Assembly: GCF_042433085.1 (NCBI RefSeq)
Contig: NZ_JBHLWA010000004.1
Span: forward strand, 1 to 64,000
Source of the DNA: Gallibacterium melopsittaci
Lineage (GTDB): Bacteria; Pseudomonadota; Gammaproteobacteria; Enterobacterales; Pasteurellaceae
Direction: 5' to 3'
DNA length: 64,000 nt
In this document: piece by piece, positions 1 to 8,331 of the stretch
Layout of the letters: every line of letters starts with the position of its first letter
Position numbering within the stretch: the first letter of the stretch is position 1
Position numbers and translations under genes: made by a program
Notes under the pieces: generated by a model
Database searches by the model: none
What the model was told of the DNA's origin: nothing
Seen by the model: only the letters and a program-made list of their open reading frames with translations

Positions 1-40
1 TAAAACTTCTTTCTTCACAGTCCAAAAAAGTTCCCTACCG

Positions 41-82
41 AATGCCCACACAGATTGTCTGTTATTGGTTTTTTAAAGAACA
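41..82 (-). promoter_or_regulatory. rRNA operon leader with boxA (16S gene lies left of the window)
   Basis: Read on the minus strand, 82-71 is TGTTCTTTAAAA, a boxA-type antitermination element. It is followed at 61-41 by CAGACAATCTGTGTGGGCAT, the conserved segment of gammaproteobacterial rrn leaders just upstream of 16S rRNA. Together with the tandem promoters at 116-144 and 232-259 this identifies the leader of an rRNA operon transcribed leftward out of the window. No mature 16S sequence is present. Confidence 0.85.
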
Positions 83-115
83 TTTTCTTGCTGCCTCATG
101 CAGCAAAGGCTGTCT

Positions 116-144
116 ATACTACTTAACTCGACTTGCCTTGTCAA
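116..144 (-). promoter_or_regulatory. rRNA promoter P2
   Basis: On the minus strand TTGACA (144-139) and TAGTAT (121-116) are separated by exactly 17 bp. The site lies about 90 bp downstream of P1 and about 35 bp upstream of boxA, the arrangement of rrn P2 promoters in enteric bacteria. Confidence 0.8.
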
Positions 145-231
145 CAAGATTTTTAGAAGTTTTTTCTTCTCTCTAGAATCCAGCCTTACCCTCTGTAAGG
201 CTGTTTCCTTGCTCTCGTTGCGTGAGGCGGC

Positions 232-259
232 ATTATAGGCATTTTTTCTCGCCTTGCAA
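232..259 (-). promoter_or_regulatory. rRNA promoter P1 with GC-rich discriminator
   Basis: On the minus strand TTGCAA (259-254) and a perfect TATAAT (237-232) are separated by 16 bp. The -10 is followed at once by GCCGCCTC, the GC-rich discriminator typical of stringently controlled rrn P1 promoters. The DNA upstream (260-300) is rich in A/T tracts, consistent with an UP element. An inverted repeat (AGCCTTAC...GTAAGGCT, 182-202) lies in the transcribed spacer between P1 and P2. Confidence 0.82.
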
Positions 260-376
260 TAGATTTTATGACCTAATTCACATTTTTTTATTTAACTGCT
301 TGGAATTTCAACAAAACGTATTGTTTTGCAGCAAATTTCTTTTTACTCTGTATTTTTTATCATCATGGAGACCATT

Positions 377-1201
377 ATGAACTTAACCCAATTTATTGGT
401 TTTGGTGTAGCTGGTAATTTTGCTGGCCACCTTGAACAAGCTGGTGAAGCAAAAGATTTTGCTGATGTTGTTACTACCGAAGAATCTCAACCTAAAGCGA
501 TTTTTCCTTTTTATGTTCCTCACTCTGATAGTTTTCTTGCTACTTTTCCACTGTCATCTTCTGAAATCAAAATGCCACAAGGTGCAGACAATTTACAAAT
601 TGAACCTGAAGTCGCCGTATTATTTAATATTGACTATGATCAGAATAAACAGGTTATTAAATTATCGCCTTTTGCTTTCGCTGCCTACAATGATTGTTCT
701 ATTCGTAAACCAAATGCGAAAAAAATTTGTGAGAAAAAGAATTGGGGAAATTCATCAAAAGGTATTTCTGCAACAATTCTCCCTGTTAATAGTCTTGAAA
801 AAGGTGGAGAATTAGATCACTATCGCATTGCTTGCTACCACAAACGTCAACAAACACTCACAGCTTATGGTATAGATAGCCCTATTGCTGGCTATAATTA
901 TTTCAATCAAAAATTGATTAGTTGGTTAATTGATAAAATGAATAACCAACCTGATCAAGGACCAATGAATAATATTGCCGAGTTATTAAAGCAAGCGAAT
1001 TATCCTTCTCAAGCTATCATCAGTATTGGTGCAACACGTTATACAGAATTTGGTGAAACCAACTATTTACAAGAGAATGACACAAGTATTGTTGTTGTGT
1101 ATGACGGGCGTAAATATACAGAACAACAAATCCAGCAATTCGCACAAGCAGAAGATTTCCCATCAGATATTTCTGCATTAATCCAAAAAGTTGTTGCTTA
1201 A
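377..1201 (+). CDS. hypothetical protein, DUF5718-like
   Basis: A 274-residue soluble protein with no signal peptide or membrane segment. I chose the start at 377 because GGAG (367-370) stands 6 bases before it; in-frame ATGs at 326 and 365 lack this. The N-terminus (NLTQFIGFGVAGNFAGHLEQ) recalls, from memory, the DUF5718 family found in Pasteurellaceae and epsilonproteobacteria. The fold may be related to fumarylacetoacetate hydrolases, but I see no catalytic signature to support an activity. It stands alone between a divergent rRNA promoter and the convergent era operon and shares a bidirectional terminator with era. Confidence 0.75.
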   Translation: MNLTQFIGFGVAGNFAGHLEQAGEAKDFADVVTTEESQPKAIFPFYVPHSDSFLATFPLSSSEIKMPQGADNLQIEPEVAVLFNIDYDQNKQVIKLSPFAFAAYNDCSIRKPNAKKICEKKNWGNSSKGISATILPVNSLEKGGELDHYRIACYHKRQQTLTAYGIDSPIAGYNYFNQKLISWLIDKMNNQPDQGPMNNIAELLKQANYPSQAIISIGATRYTEFGETNYLQENDTSIVVVYDGRKYTEQQIQQFAQAEDFPSDISALIQKVVA

Positions 1202-1205
1202 TATG

Positions 1206-1237
1206 AAAAAACCTCAAAATAAATTTTGAGGTTTTTT
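1206..1237. terminator. bidirectional intrinsic terminator
   Basis: A 9-bp perfect stem (CCTCAAAAT at 1212-1220, ATTTTGAGG at 1223-1231) is flanked by an A-run on the left and a T-run on the right. It can therefore terminate the DUF5718-like gene rightward and era leftward. Confidence 0.88.
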
Positions 1238-1257
1238 AGAATGAAGAGATAAATGAA

Positions 1258-2181
1258 CTAATCGTCCATATAACCAAGACTTCTTAAAGCTCGTTCATCA
1301 TCCGCCCATCCACTTTTCACTTTCACCCATAGTTCCAAATGTACTTTCGCATCAAATAAACGTTGCATATCCTGTCTTGCTTCAGTCCCAATGGTTTTCA
1401 GTTTTTGTCCTTGATGGCCAATTACCATCTTCTTCTGACCTTCACGCTCTACTAAAATTAAACCGTTGATTTCCAGCGTTCCACGTTCATTCACCTTAAA
1501 CTGTTCAATCTCTACGGTTACAGAATAAGGTAATTCTTCTCCCATAAAACGCATTAACTTCTCACGAATAATTTCCGATGCCATAAATCGTTGTGAGCGA
1601 TCAGTAATGTATTCTTCAGGGAAATGATGAACACCTTTACGCAAAGATTGACGCACAATCGCTTGTAATTGATGAACATTATTTCCTCGTTGTGCAGAGA
1701 TTGGCACTATCTCTTTAAAGGTAAATTTTTCTGTTAATTGTTGAATGAAAGGCAATAACTCATCTTTATTCTTAATATTATCAATTTTATTAATGGCTAA
1801 GACGACTGGTGCTTTAGCACTACGCAATTTATTTAACACCATTTCATCATCATCATTCCAATGCGTTCCATCTACTACAAAAATAATGAGATCCACATCG
1901 CTAATCGCACTGCTTGCTGCACGATTCATTAAACGGTTAATTGCTCGCTTTTCTTCAATATGTAATCCTGGGGTATCCACATAAACTGCTTGATAAGCAC
2001 CTTCAGTATGAATCCCTACAATACGATGGCGAGTCGTTTGTGCTTTACGGGAGGTAATTGAAATTTTTTGTCCTAAAATTTTATTTAATAAGGTAGATTT
2101 ACCAACGTTTGGTCGCCCAACAATCGCCACAAATCCACAATATGTTTCTTGTTCTGTTAATTTTTGTTGATTTTCTGTCAT
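1258..2181 (-). CDS. era: GTPase Era, ribosome assembly factor
   Basis: Era binds the 3' end of 16S rRNA and helps mature the 30S subunit. The 307 residues match the family length. G1 is GRPNVGKS (about 22-29), followed by TTRHR, G3 DTPG (69-72) and G4 NKID (131-134). The C-terminal part carries the KH RNA-binding domain, including a VIGHQGQKLKTIG loop. It is the last gene of lepA-lepB-rnc-era, 15 bases after rnc, and ends at the bidirectional terminator. The rnc-era pairing is conserved across proteobacteria. Confidence 0.97.
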   Translation of the reverse strand: MTENQQKLTEQETYCGFVAIVGRPNVGKSTLLNKILGQKISITSRKAQTTRHRIVGIHTEGAYQAVYVDTPGLHIEEKRAINRLMNRAASSAISDVDLIIFVVDGTHWNDDDEMVLNKLRSAKAPVVLAINKIDNIKNKDELLPFIQQLTEKFTFKEIVPISAQRGNNVHQLQAIVRQSLRKGVHHFPEEYITDRSQRFMASEIIREKLMRFMGEELPYSVTVEIEQFKVNERGTLEINGLILVEREGQKKMVIGHQGQKLKTIGTEARQDMQRLFDAKVHLELWVKVKSGWADDERALRSLGYMDD

Positions 2182-2196
2182 TCTCTGCTCATTAAT

Positions 2197-2877
2197 TTAT
2201 TTAATTTTTAATACTGCCAAGATCTTCTCTGCAGCAGCTTGTTCAGCTTTGCGGCGACTACTTCCAATCCCCTCAAATACCTCTGGTAACTGCTCAATTT
2301 GGCAAGTTACTTTGAAAGTTTGATTATGTGCTTCGCCTTTAATATCCACCACGGTATAGTTTGGCAGTGGTTTGCGTAAGCCTTGCAAATATTCTTGTAA
2401 TCTGGTTTTCGGGTCTTTTTGTTCATCGCCTGGTTTAATCTCTGCCAAGCGTTGTTGATACCACTGTAAAATGACTTTTTGTGCAGTTTCAATACTACTA
2501 TCTAGATGAATCGCTCCAATAATAGCTTCTACTCCATCAGATAAAATTGAACTACGCCGAAATCCACCACTTTTTAGTTCACCTGGTCCGAGTTTTAAGT
2601 GATCCCCTAATTCAAACTCAATAGCAATCTCAGCCAATGTTTGTTCTCGAACTAAGGTTGCACGCATTCTACTCAAATCCCCCTCTGGCACATTGGAGAA
2701 TTGATGATATAACGCTTCACCAATAGTAAAGTTCAAAATTGAATCACCTAAAAACTCAAGACGTTCATTATGTACACTTGCCGCACTACGATGCGTCAAT
2801 GCCTGTTGTAATAATGCAATATTAGTAAATTGATAACCTAATTTTCGTTGTAATCTATCTAAATGTTCAGTATTCAT
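2197..2877 (-). CDS. rnc: Ribonuclease III
   Basis: Double-strand-specific endoribonuclease that processes rRNA precursors and structured mRNAs. The 226-residue length is usual. The catalytic signature NERLEFLGDSIL occupies residues 37-48, and a C-terminal double-stranded-RNA-binding domain ends with the typical SSRRKAEQAAAEKIL helix. The gene lies 5 bases downstream of lepB and 15 upstream of era, so the three are probably cotranscribed. In enteric bacteria RNase III cleaves its own leader to limit expression; I did not identify such a site here. Confidence 0.97.
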   Translation of the reverse strand: MNTEHLDRLQRKLGYQFTNIALLQQALTHRSAASVHNERLEFLGDSILNFTIGEALYHQFSNVPEGDLSRMRATLVREQTLAEIAIEFELGDHLKLGPGELKSGGFRRSSILSDGVEAIIGAIHLDSSIETAQKVILQWYQQRLAEIKPGDEQKDPKTRLQEYLQGLRKPLPNYTVVDIKGEAHNQTFKVTCQIEQLPEVFEGIGSSRRKAEQAAAEKILAVLKIK

Positions 2878-2882
2878 AATGA

Positions 2883-3854
2883 TTATTTAATAGTTTGAAA
2901 GAAACGCTCTGTTCTAATGCCTGTTGGCCATTCACCCTCTTTCTTATCTAAACTTAACCAAATAACTGTTGCTTTACCGACAATATTTTGTTCTGGGACA
3001 AATCCCCAGAAACGGCTGTCATTACTGTTATCACGGTTATCCCCCATTACAAAATATTCGCCTTCAGGTACCGTCCACTCACCGACTGGATTACCTTCTT
3101 GTTTAAAATAATAAGGGTCATAATTGAAACGATCTGGATTTAATAAAATCTGATGTGTTACCGCACCAATTTCAGTACGTTCAATTTGTGCATTGCCGTG
3201 ATAAACAAATTCTGCATTTGGCGTTAGTCCTTCATATTGATAAGTTTCGCTTGGGCAAGACTCTGCTTTACAAGCAGGCGTTACCGTTAATACCCCATCT
3301 TGTTGATTATATTTAATATGATCACCCGGTAAACCAATCACACGTTTTATATAATCGACATTAGGTTGAGTTGGTGCTTTAAAAACAATCACATCGCCAC
3401 GTTTCGGCTCACCAAGCGGAATTAATTTATTCTGGAACACAGGATCTTTCACCCCATATTCATATTTGTTTACTAGCAAAAAATCTCCCACGCGTAAGGT
3501 TGGCTCCATAGAACCTGACGGGATTTGAAATGGTTCATACAAAAAGGAACGCACAATTAATACAATCGCTAAGACAGGAAATAATGAAGCAAGAAATTCT
3601 TCACTTTCAGAGATCGGTTCAATTCGTGCTTTTTCCTCTTCTGTGAGTTGTTTACCGCTACGTTGTTCTGCACGCGCAATCTGACGTAAATGTTTTGGTT
3701 GCCACACAAAACGGCGATGACACCAGAAAATTCCAGATAATACGGAAAAGATAATTAACAAGATAGTAAACGTGTTCGGTAATTGAAAATAATCCAATAC
3801 TTTCCACAAAACAAATCCAACACCCAATAAAATAGGTAAGAAAAAGTTTGACAT
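2883..3854 (-). CDS. lepB: Signal peptidase I
   Basis: Membrane-bound leader peptidase that removes Sec/Tat signal peptides on the periplasmic side. It has 323 residues, as in E. coli (324). Two N-terminal membrane segments (about 5-20 plus 28-44, and 88-103) precede the catalytic domain. The nucleophile lies in SGSMEPTL (Ser115), the general-base lysine in DYIKRVIGLPGD (Lys170), and the late box MGDNRDNSNDSR is intact. The gene sits 9 bases after lepA and 5 before rnc, the canonical order. Confidence 0.96.
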   Translation of the reverse strand: MSNFFLPILLGVGFVLWKVLDYFQLPNTFTILLIIFSVLSGIFWCHRRFVWQPKHLRQIARAEQRSGKQLTEEEKARIEPISESEEFLASLFPVLAIVLIVRSFLYEPFQIPSGSMEPTLRVGDFLLVNKYEYGVKDPVFQNKLIPLGEPKRGDVIVFKAPTQPNVDYIKRVIGLPGDHIKYNQQDGVLTVTPACKAESCPSETYQYEGLTPNAEFVYHGNAQIERTEIGAVTHQILLNPDRFNYDPYYFKQEGNPVGEWTVPEGEYFVMGDNRDNSNDSRFWGFVPEQNIVGKATVIWLSLDKKEGEWPTGIRTERFFQTIK

Positions 3855-3863
3855 ACTTGCTCC

Positions 3864-5660
3864 TTATTTATCTTTCCCTACATGTAGAATTGCTAAAAAC
3901 GCCTCTTGTGGAACTTCGACATTCCCCAATGATTTCATCCGTTTTTTACCTTCTTTCTGTTTCTGTAAGAGTTTTTTCTTACGGCTTACGTCACCACCAT
4001 AACATTTCGCCAAGACATTTTTACGCAATTGTTTTACGGTTGAACGCGCAATAATATGGTTACCAATCGCCGCTTGAATCGCAATATCAAATTGTTGACG
4101 AGGAATTAATTCTTTCATTTTTTCTACTAATTCACGTCCGCGGTATGGTGCATTATCTTTATGGACAATCAACGCTAACGCATCAACCCGATCACCATTA
4201 ATCATAATATCCACACGCACCATATCGGCTGGTTGGAAACGTTTGAACGAATAATCTAATGACGCATAACCACGAGAAGTCGATTTCAAACGGTCAAAGA
4301 AATCTAATACCACTTCTCCCATTGGAATTTCATAAGTTAAGGCCACTTGATTACCGTGATATACCATATGCGTTTGTACACCACGTTTCTCTACACATAG
4401 TGTAATCACATTGCCTAAATACTCTTGTGGCAATAACATATTACATTCTGCTATTGGTTCACGAATTTCTTCAATATTATTGATTGGTGGTAATTTTGCT
4501 GGGCTATCTACATAGACAACCTCACCATTTGTCATCGCAACTTCATAAATTACTGTTGGTGCGGTTGTGATTAAATCCAGATCATATTCACGCTCTAAAC
4601 GTTCTTGAATGATCTCCATATGCAATAAGCCCAAGAAACCACAACGGAAACCAAACCCTAATGCAGAGGAATTTTCTGGTTCATAGAAAAGTGAAGCATC
4701 ATTTAAACTCAATTTACCTAACGCATCACGGAATGCTTCATAGTCATCGGAACTTACAGGGAACAATCCAGCATAAACTTGTGGTTTAACTTTTTTAAAT
4801 CCTGGTAATGGTTTGTCTGCTGGATTATGGTGTAGCGTCAGAGTATCCCCAACTGGGGCACCAAGAATATCTTTTATTCCGCATACTACCCAACCTACTT
4901 CACCACAAGATAGTTCAGTAGTATCCACTTGTTTTGGTGTAAAGATACCTAAACGATCTACACCATAACTTTGCCCAGAACTCATTACCTTAATCTTGTC
5001 GCCTTTTCTTAATGTCCCATTTTTAATACGGACTAACGACACCACACCAAGGTAATTATCAAACCATGAATCAATAATTAAGGCTTGTAATGGTGCTTCT
5101 GGATCGCCTTTAGGTGCAGGAATACGTTTAACAATTTCTTCTAATACATCTTCCACACCTAAACCTGTTTTTGCAGAACAACGTACTGCATCAATCGCAT
5201 CAATCCCAACAATATCCTCAATTTCTTCCGCTACTCGCTCAGGATCCGCTGCGGGTAAATCAATTTTATTTAAAATTGGTACAACTTCGAGATCCATTTC
5301 AATCGCAGTATAGCAATTAGCCAAAGTTTGTGCCTCCACACCTTGTCCTGCATCAACCACTAATAAAGCTCCCTCACAAGCTGCTAATGAACGAGAAACT
5401 TCGTATGAAAAGTCAACGTGTCCTGGCGTATCAATGAAGTTTAATTGATAAGTTTCACCATTTTTGGCAGTGTAATCTAACGTTACACTTTGTGCTTTAA
5501 TTGTAATACCACGTTCACGCTCAAGATCCATTGAGTCAAGCACTTGTTCTTCCATTTCACGTTCGCTTAACCCTCCACAAACCTGAATAAGACGGTCGGA
5601 AAGTGTTGATTTACCATGATCGATATGAGCAATAATTGAGAAATTACGGATATTCTTCAT
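3864..5660 (-). CDS. lepA: Elongation factor 4 (LepA), ribosomal back-translocase GTPase
   Basis: Translational GTPase of 598 residues, the family length. The P-loop AHIDHGKST begins at residue 11, the switch region RERGITIK follows, and DTPGHVDF and NKIDLP are present. The C-terminus has the LepA-specific domain with QKLLQKQKEGKKRMK-like basic stretches that enters the peptidyl-transferase centre. It is the first gene of the lepA-lepB-rnc-era operon. The 150-base gap to nfuA holds the nfuA terminator and presumably the lepA promoter, which I could not place with confidence. Confidence 0.97.
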   Translation of the reverse strand: MKNIRNFSIIAHIDHGKSTLSDRLIQVCGGLSEREMEEQVLDSMDLERERGITIKAQSVTLDYTAKNGETYQLNFIDTPGHVDFSYEVSRSLAACEGALLVVDAGQGVEAQTLANCYTAIEMDLEVVPILNKIDLPAADPERVAEEIEDIVGIDAIDAVRCSAKTGLGVEDVLEEIVKRIPAPKGDPEAPLQALIIDSWFDNYLGVVSLVRIKNGTLRKGDKIKVMSSGQSYGVDRLGIFTPKQVDTTELSCGEVGWVVCGIKDILGAPVGDTLTLHHNPADKPLPGFKKVKPQVYAGLFPVSSDDYEAFRDALGKLSLNDASLFYEPENSSALGFGFRCGFLGLLHMEIIQERLEREYDLDLITTAPTVIYEVAMTNGEVVYVDSPAKLPPINNIEEIREPIAECNMLLPQEYLGNVITLCVEKRGVQTHMVYHGNQVALTYEIPMGEVVLDFFDRLKSTSRGYASLDYSFKRFQPADMVRVDIMINGDRVDALALIVHKDNAPYRGRELVEKMKELIPRQQFDIAIQAAIGNHIIARSTVKQLRKNVLAKCYGGDVSRKKKLLQKQKEGKKRMKSLGNVEVPQEAFLAILHVGKDK

Positions 5661-5771
5661 AGATGAGTAATAAATATTAATATGTTGGTTAGTTAATCAG
5701 AAAATAATCGGAAGATTTTACAAGAAACTCAGGAAAACTGCTACTAGAAAGGAATTTGCCTTATTTTCATG

Positions 5772-5799
5772 AAAAAAGGCAGATTTTGTTAAACCTGCC
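5772..5799 (-). terminator. nfuA intrinsic terminator
   Basis: Minus-strand hairpin with outer arms GGCAG/CTGCC and inner TTT/AAA pairing, followed directly by six T residues (plus-strand A-run 5772-5777). It lies 14 bases past the nfuA stop. Confidence 0.8.
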
Positions 5800-5812
5800 C
5801 CACTAAGCAAAG

Positions 5813-6397
5813 TTAATAATAAGAGTGTTCTCCACGTTGATGTTCAGTAACATCCTTAACACCTTTTAATTCACCTTCGAACTGAGCTAATAACTGTTTT
5901 TCTACCCCTTCTTTTAAGGTCACGTCAACCATTGAACAGCCATTACAACCACCACCAAATTGTAGAATTGCTTCGCCATCTTCGGTAATTTCAATCAATG
6001 TAATTCGACCACCATGACTCGCTAATTGAGGATTAATTTGGGTTTGAATCACATAATCTACACGCTCAATCAGTGGTGCATCATCAGCAACTTTACGCAT
6101 TTTCGCATTTGGTGCTTTTAGGGTTAATTGTGTTCCCATATCATCTGTCACAAAATCAATTTCTGCATCTTCTAAAAAAGGCAAACTAATCTCATCCACA
6201 AATGCAGAAAATGTTTCATATTTCATTTCACAATCTGTTGCTTCTACTGCCGAAGGTGGGCAATAAGAAACGCCACATTCTGCATTTGGTGTACCTGGAT
6301 TTACCACAAAAATACGAATATTAGTTCCTTCTTCCTGTTGATCGAGTAGTTTGCGGAAATGTGCTTGTGCAGCACTGGAAATAATAATTTGTTGCAT
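5813..6397 (-). CDS. nfuA: Fe-S biogenesis protein NfuA
   Basis: Carrier that receives a [4Fe-4S] cluster and delivers it to apo-proteins under stress. The 194 residues comprise an N-terminal degenerate A-type scaffold domain (about 1-95) and a C-terminal Nfu domain. The cluster-ligating pair is Cys151 and Cys154 in GGGCNGCSMVDVTL. As in E. coli (gntX-nfuA), it lies directly downstream of a comF/gntX homologue. A terminator follows the stop codon. Confidence 0.96.
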   Translation of the reverse strand: MQQIIISSAAQAHFRKLLDQQEEGTNIRIFVVNPGTPNAECGVSYCPPSAVEATDCEMKYETFSAFVDEISLPFLEDAEIDFVTDDMGTQLTLKAPNAKMRKVADDAPLIERVDYVIQTQINPQLASHGGRITLIEITEDGEAILQFGGGCNGCSMVDVTLKEGVEKQLLAQFEGELKGVKDVTEHQRGEHSYY

Positions 6398-6491
6398 AGC
6401 AATTTTATCCCTTAATTAAATACTTGACTGATATGGTCGGGAATAATACGCTCAATCAAAAAAATTTTCCACTCTCCAACAAATTATCGCG

Positions 6492-7190
6492 TCATTTTTG
6501 TGTTTTACATAATGCCCAAACTTGAATATCTTCTATACCAACTTGTTGTAAACAAAGACAAATTTCCTCCATTGTTGTACCAGTCGTAATCACATCATCA
6601 ATTAAAGCGATTGATTTAATGCCTTGTGGCAATGGTTTTACCAAAGCAAAAGCATGAGAAAGATTTCTTTGTCGTTGTGCTGCTGTTTTTCCTCGCTGTG
6701 CTTCTGTTGCCCGTTTTCGTACAATTAAATCTTCTCGACAAGGTATATTTAACCAACGACTTAAATAACGAGCTAATAAAGCCGCCTGATTATAACCTCT
6801 TTGCCATTGTCGCCGATGATGCAATGGTACAGGAATTAATAAATCGGGTAAGGTCAAGTGATGTGTTCGTTTTGCATTTCGCACTGCAAGGAATAACCAA
6901 CGCGCTAAACTGCGATCAAGCCAATAATCTTGATGGAATTTAAAACGATAAATTAATGGTTGAATTGGTTCAACAAATGCAGAAACAAACACGATTCGCT
7001 GCCACTTTGGTGGGTTCAGTAAACAACAACCACAAGACATTCGATCTTCTGGCAATGCTGTGCCACAACAGCCACAGTATGCTACTTTTGGTAACTGTCG
7101 ATAACAAGTAGAACAAATTCCATGTATCGAAATTGCCAATCGGCAACCACACACAATACAGGATGTATCAAAAAAATTTGTCGGTTTCAT
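6492..7190 (-). CDS. comF: ComF family protein (phosphoribosyltransferase-like, DNA uptake)
   Basis: A 232-residue protein with an N-terminal zinc-ribbon-like part (paired cysteines between about residues 9 and 58, e.g. CIVCGC, CGCCG, CGCC) and a C-terminal phosphoribosyltransferase domain whose PRPP loop is ALIDDVITTGTT. In Haemophilus and other naturally competent bacteria ComF acts in transformation, probably moving DNA across the inner membrane. In E. coli the orthologue is GntX. A candidate CRP/Sxy-type site lies about 55-70 bases upstream (7245-7260). Confidence 0.93.
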   Translation of the reverse strand: MKPTNFFDTSCIVCGCRLAISIHGICSTCYRQLPKVAYCGCCGTALPEDRMSCGCCLLNPPKWQRIVFVSAFVEPIQPLIYRFKFHQDYWLDRSLARWLFLAVRNAKRTHHLTLPDLLIPVPLHHRRQWQRGYNQAALLARYLSRWLNIPCREDLIVRKRATEAQRGKTAAQRQRNLSHAFALVKPLPQGIKSIALIDDVITTGTTMEEICLCLQQVGIEDIQVWALCKTQK

Positions 7191-7244
7191 ACCGACTAAC
7201 CTAAGCTAAATTCATTAATCGTTACTTTTCCCATTTTCATTCTC

Positions 7245-7260
7245 TGTGAACTACTTCGAG
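7245..7260 (-). promoter_or_regulatory. candidate CRP-S-like site upstream of comF
   Basis: On the minus strand CTCGA-N6-TCACA reads from 7260 to 7245, with a T-run upstream. The right half matches the CRP half site and the left half keeps CGA of the CRP-S consensus TGCGA. The centre is about 60 bases before the comF start. It is a degenerate match, and its reading depends on known Pasteurellaceae competence control. Confidence 0.3.
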
Positions 7261-7320
7261 AAAAGCAGAAAAAATGCTATTCTTTCCGTCTATGTTCCCT
7301 ACTATAAAGATGTACAAAGT

Positions 7321-8142
7321 ATGTTAAAAAATCCAATTAAAATTATTTTCTTTGATATTGATGAAACCTTATATGTAAAAGACAAAGCCATTTTGCCAAA
7401 TACTATTCCGACCGTTATTCGTAGTCTAAAGAACAAAGGCATTATTCCCGCTATCGCGACAGGGCGAGCAAGATGTGCCTTCCCAGAAAAAATTGATCAA
7501 TTAATTAAAGACGAAGGGATAGAATTATTCGTTACCATTAATGGGCAATATAATAGTTATCAAAATCAAGTCATTGCTAAACACCCTATTGCCAAACAAG
7601 ATATTGAACACATTATCCAATTCTTAAAACAGCATCAGATTGAATATGCCTTTGTTGGTAATGAAGATATTGCCGTTTCCAATATCACTCCACAACTAAA
7701 ACAAGCGCTTGATCCCATTACAACACGCTATTTTATTGATGCCGATTACTATCAAACCCACGATATTTTTCAGTTACTCCTGTTTTATCCTGCTGAACAA
7801 GATCAATTTATTGCTGAATCAGGTATTCTTGGTGAGCAATTTAAAACTGTACGTTGGCACGAATACTCTGTGGACTGTTTAGTAGCGACAGGTTCAAAAG
7901 CAAGCGGTATTGATGCCGTTGTCGAACACTTTGGATTAACGATTGATAATGTGATGGCGTTTGGTGATGGCTTAAATGATATTGAAATGATCAGCCATGT
8001 TGGTACTGGTGTTGCAATGGGTAATGCACATCCATCATTAAAAGAAGTGGCTAACTATATTACTGAAGATATTGAACATGATGGCGTGTTAAAAGGATTG
8101 TTAGCGTTAGGTGTCTTAACAGAAGATGATTTACAGTCATAA
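7321..8142 (+). CDS. Cof-type HAD-IIB phosphatase
   Basis: A 273-residue cytoplasmic hydrolase of the haloacid dehalogenase superfamily, which dephosphorylates small metabolites such as sugar phosphates or cofactors. Motif I is FFDIDETL (catalytic aspartates near the N-terminus), motif II is in AIATGRA, and motifs III/IV are in a conserved lysine region and FGDGLNDIEM. A large C2-type cap lies between. The ORF can be read from a GTG at 7246, but homologues begin just before motif I, so I prefer the ATG at 7321. The substrate cannot be read from the sequence. Confidence 0.88.
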   Translation: MLKNPIKIIFFDIDETLYVKDKAILPNTIPTVIRSLKNKGIIPAIATGRARCAFPEKIDQLIKDEGIELFVTINGQYNSYQNQVIAKHPIAKQDIEHIIQFLKQHQIEYAFVGNEDIAVSNITPQLKQALDPITTRYFIDADYYQTHDIFQLLLFYPAEQDQFIAESGILGEQFKTVRWHEYSVDCLVATGSKASGIDAVVEHFGLTIDNVMAFGDGLNDIEMISHVGTGVAMGNAHPSLKEVANYITEDIEHDGVLKGLLALGVLTEDDLQS

Positions 8143-8147
8143 AAAAG

Positions 8148-8165
8148 TGTAACGAAACAATTACA
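8148..8165. promoter_or_regulatory. TyrR-box-like site, upstream copy
   Basis: TGTAAC-N6-ATTACA keeps the invariant G-N14-C pair of the TyrR consensus (TGTAAA-N6-TTTACA), with two mismatches. It lies just after the HAD gene and about 70 bp upstream of the predicted promoter of the ABC operon. Confidence 0.45.
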
Positions 8166-8217
8166 GCATAATTTGTGTGACACCGATCGCAAAATATAGC
8201 CAAATACACACAATCTA

Positions 8218-8246
8218 TTGCCACATAAAGACCTTTTCAATAAAAT
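8218..8246 (+). promoter_or_regulatory. predicted sigma-70 promoter of the ABC operon
   Basis: TTGCCA (8218-8223) and TAAAAT (8241-8246) are separated by exactly 17 bp, giving a start near 8253 and a leader of about 80 bases. The leader holds a TyrR-box-like site and a perfect inverted repeat (CTTATCGTTA at 8270-8279, TAACGATAAG at 8290-8299). Confidence 0.5.
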
Positions 8247-8287
8247 CGCTCTATACAACAACACTTTAGCTTATCGTTAAATTTGCA

Positions 8288-8305
8288 TGTAACGATAAGT
8301 TTACA
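8288..8305. promoter_or_regulatory. TyrR-box-like site, leader copy
   Basis: TGTAAC-GATAAG-TTTACA matches the strong TyrR box consensus with one mismatch and keeps the G-N14-C pair. It overlaps the right arm of a perfect 10-bp inverted repeat and lies about 30 bp before the start codon, a position suited to repression of the transporter operon by TyrR with aromatic amino acids. Confidence 0.55.
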
Positions 8306-8331
8306 GAAATCCCGAAATGAAAGGAGCGAAT

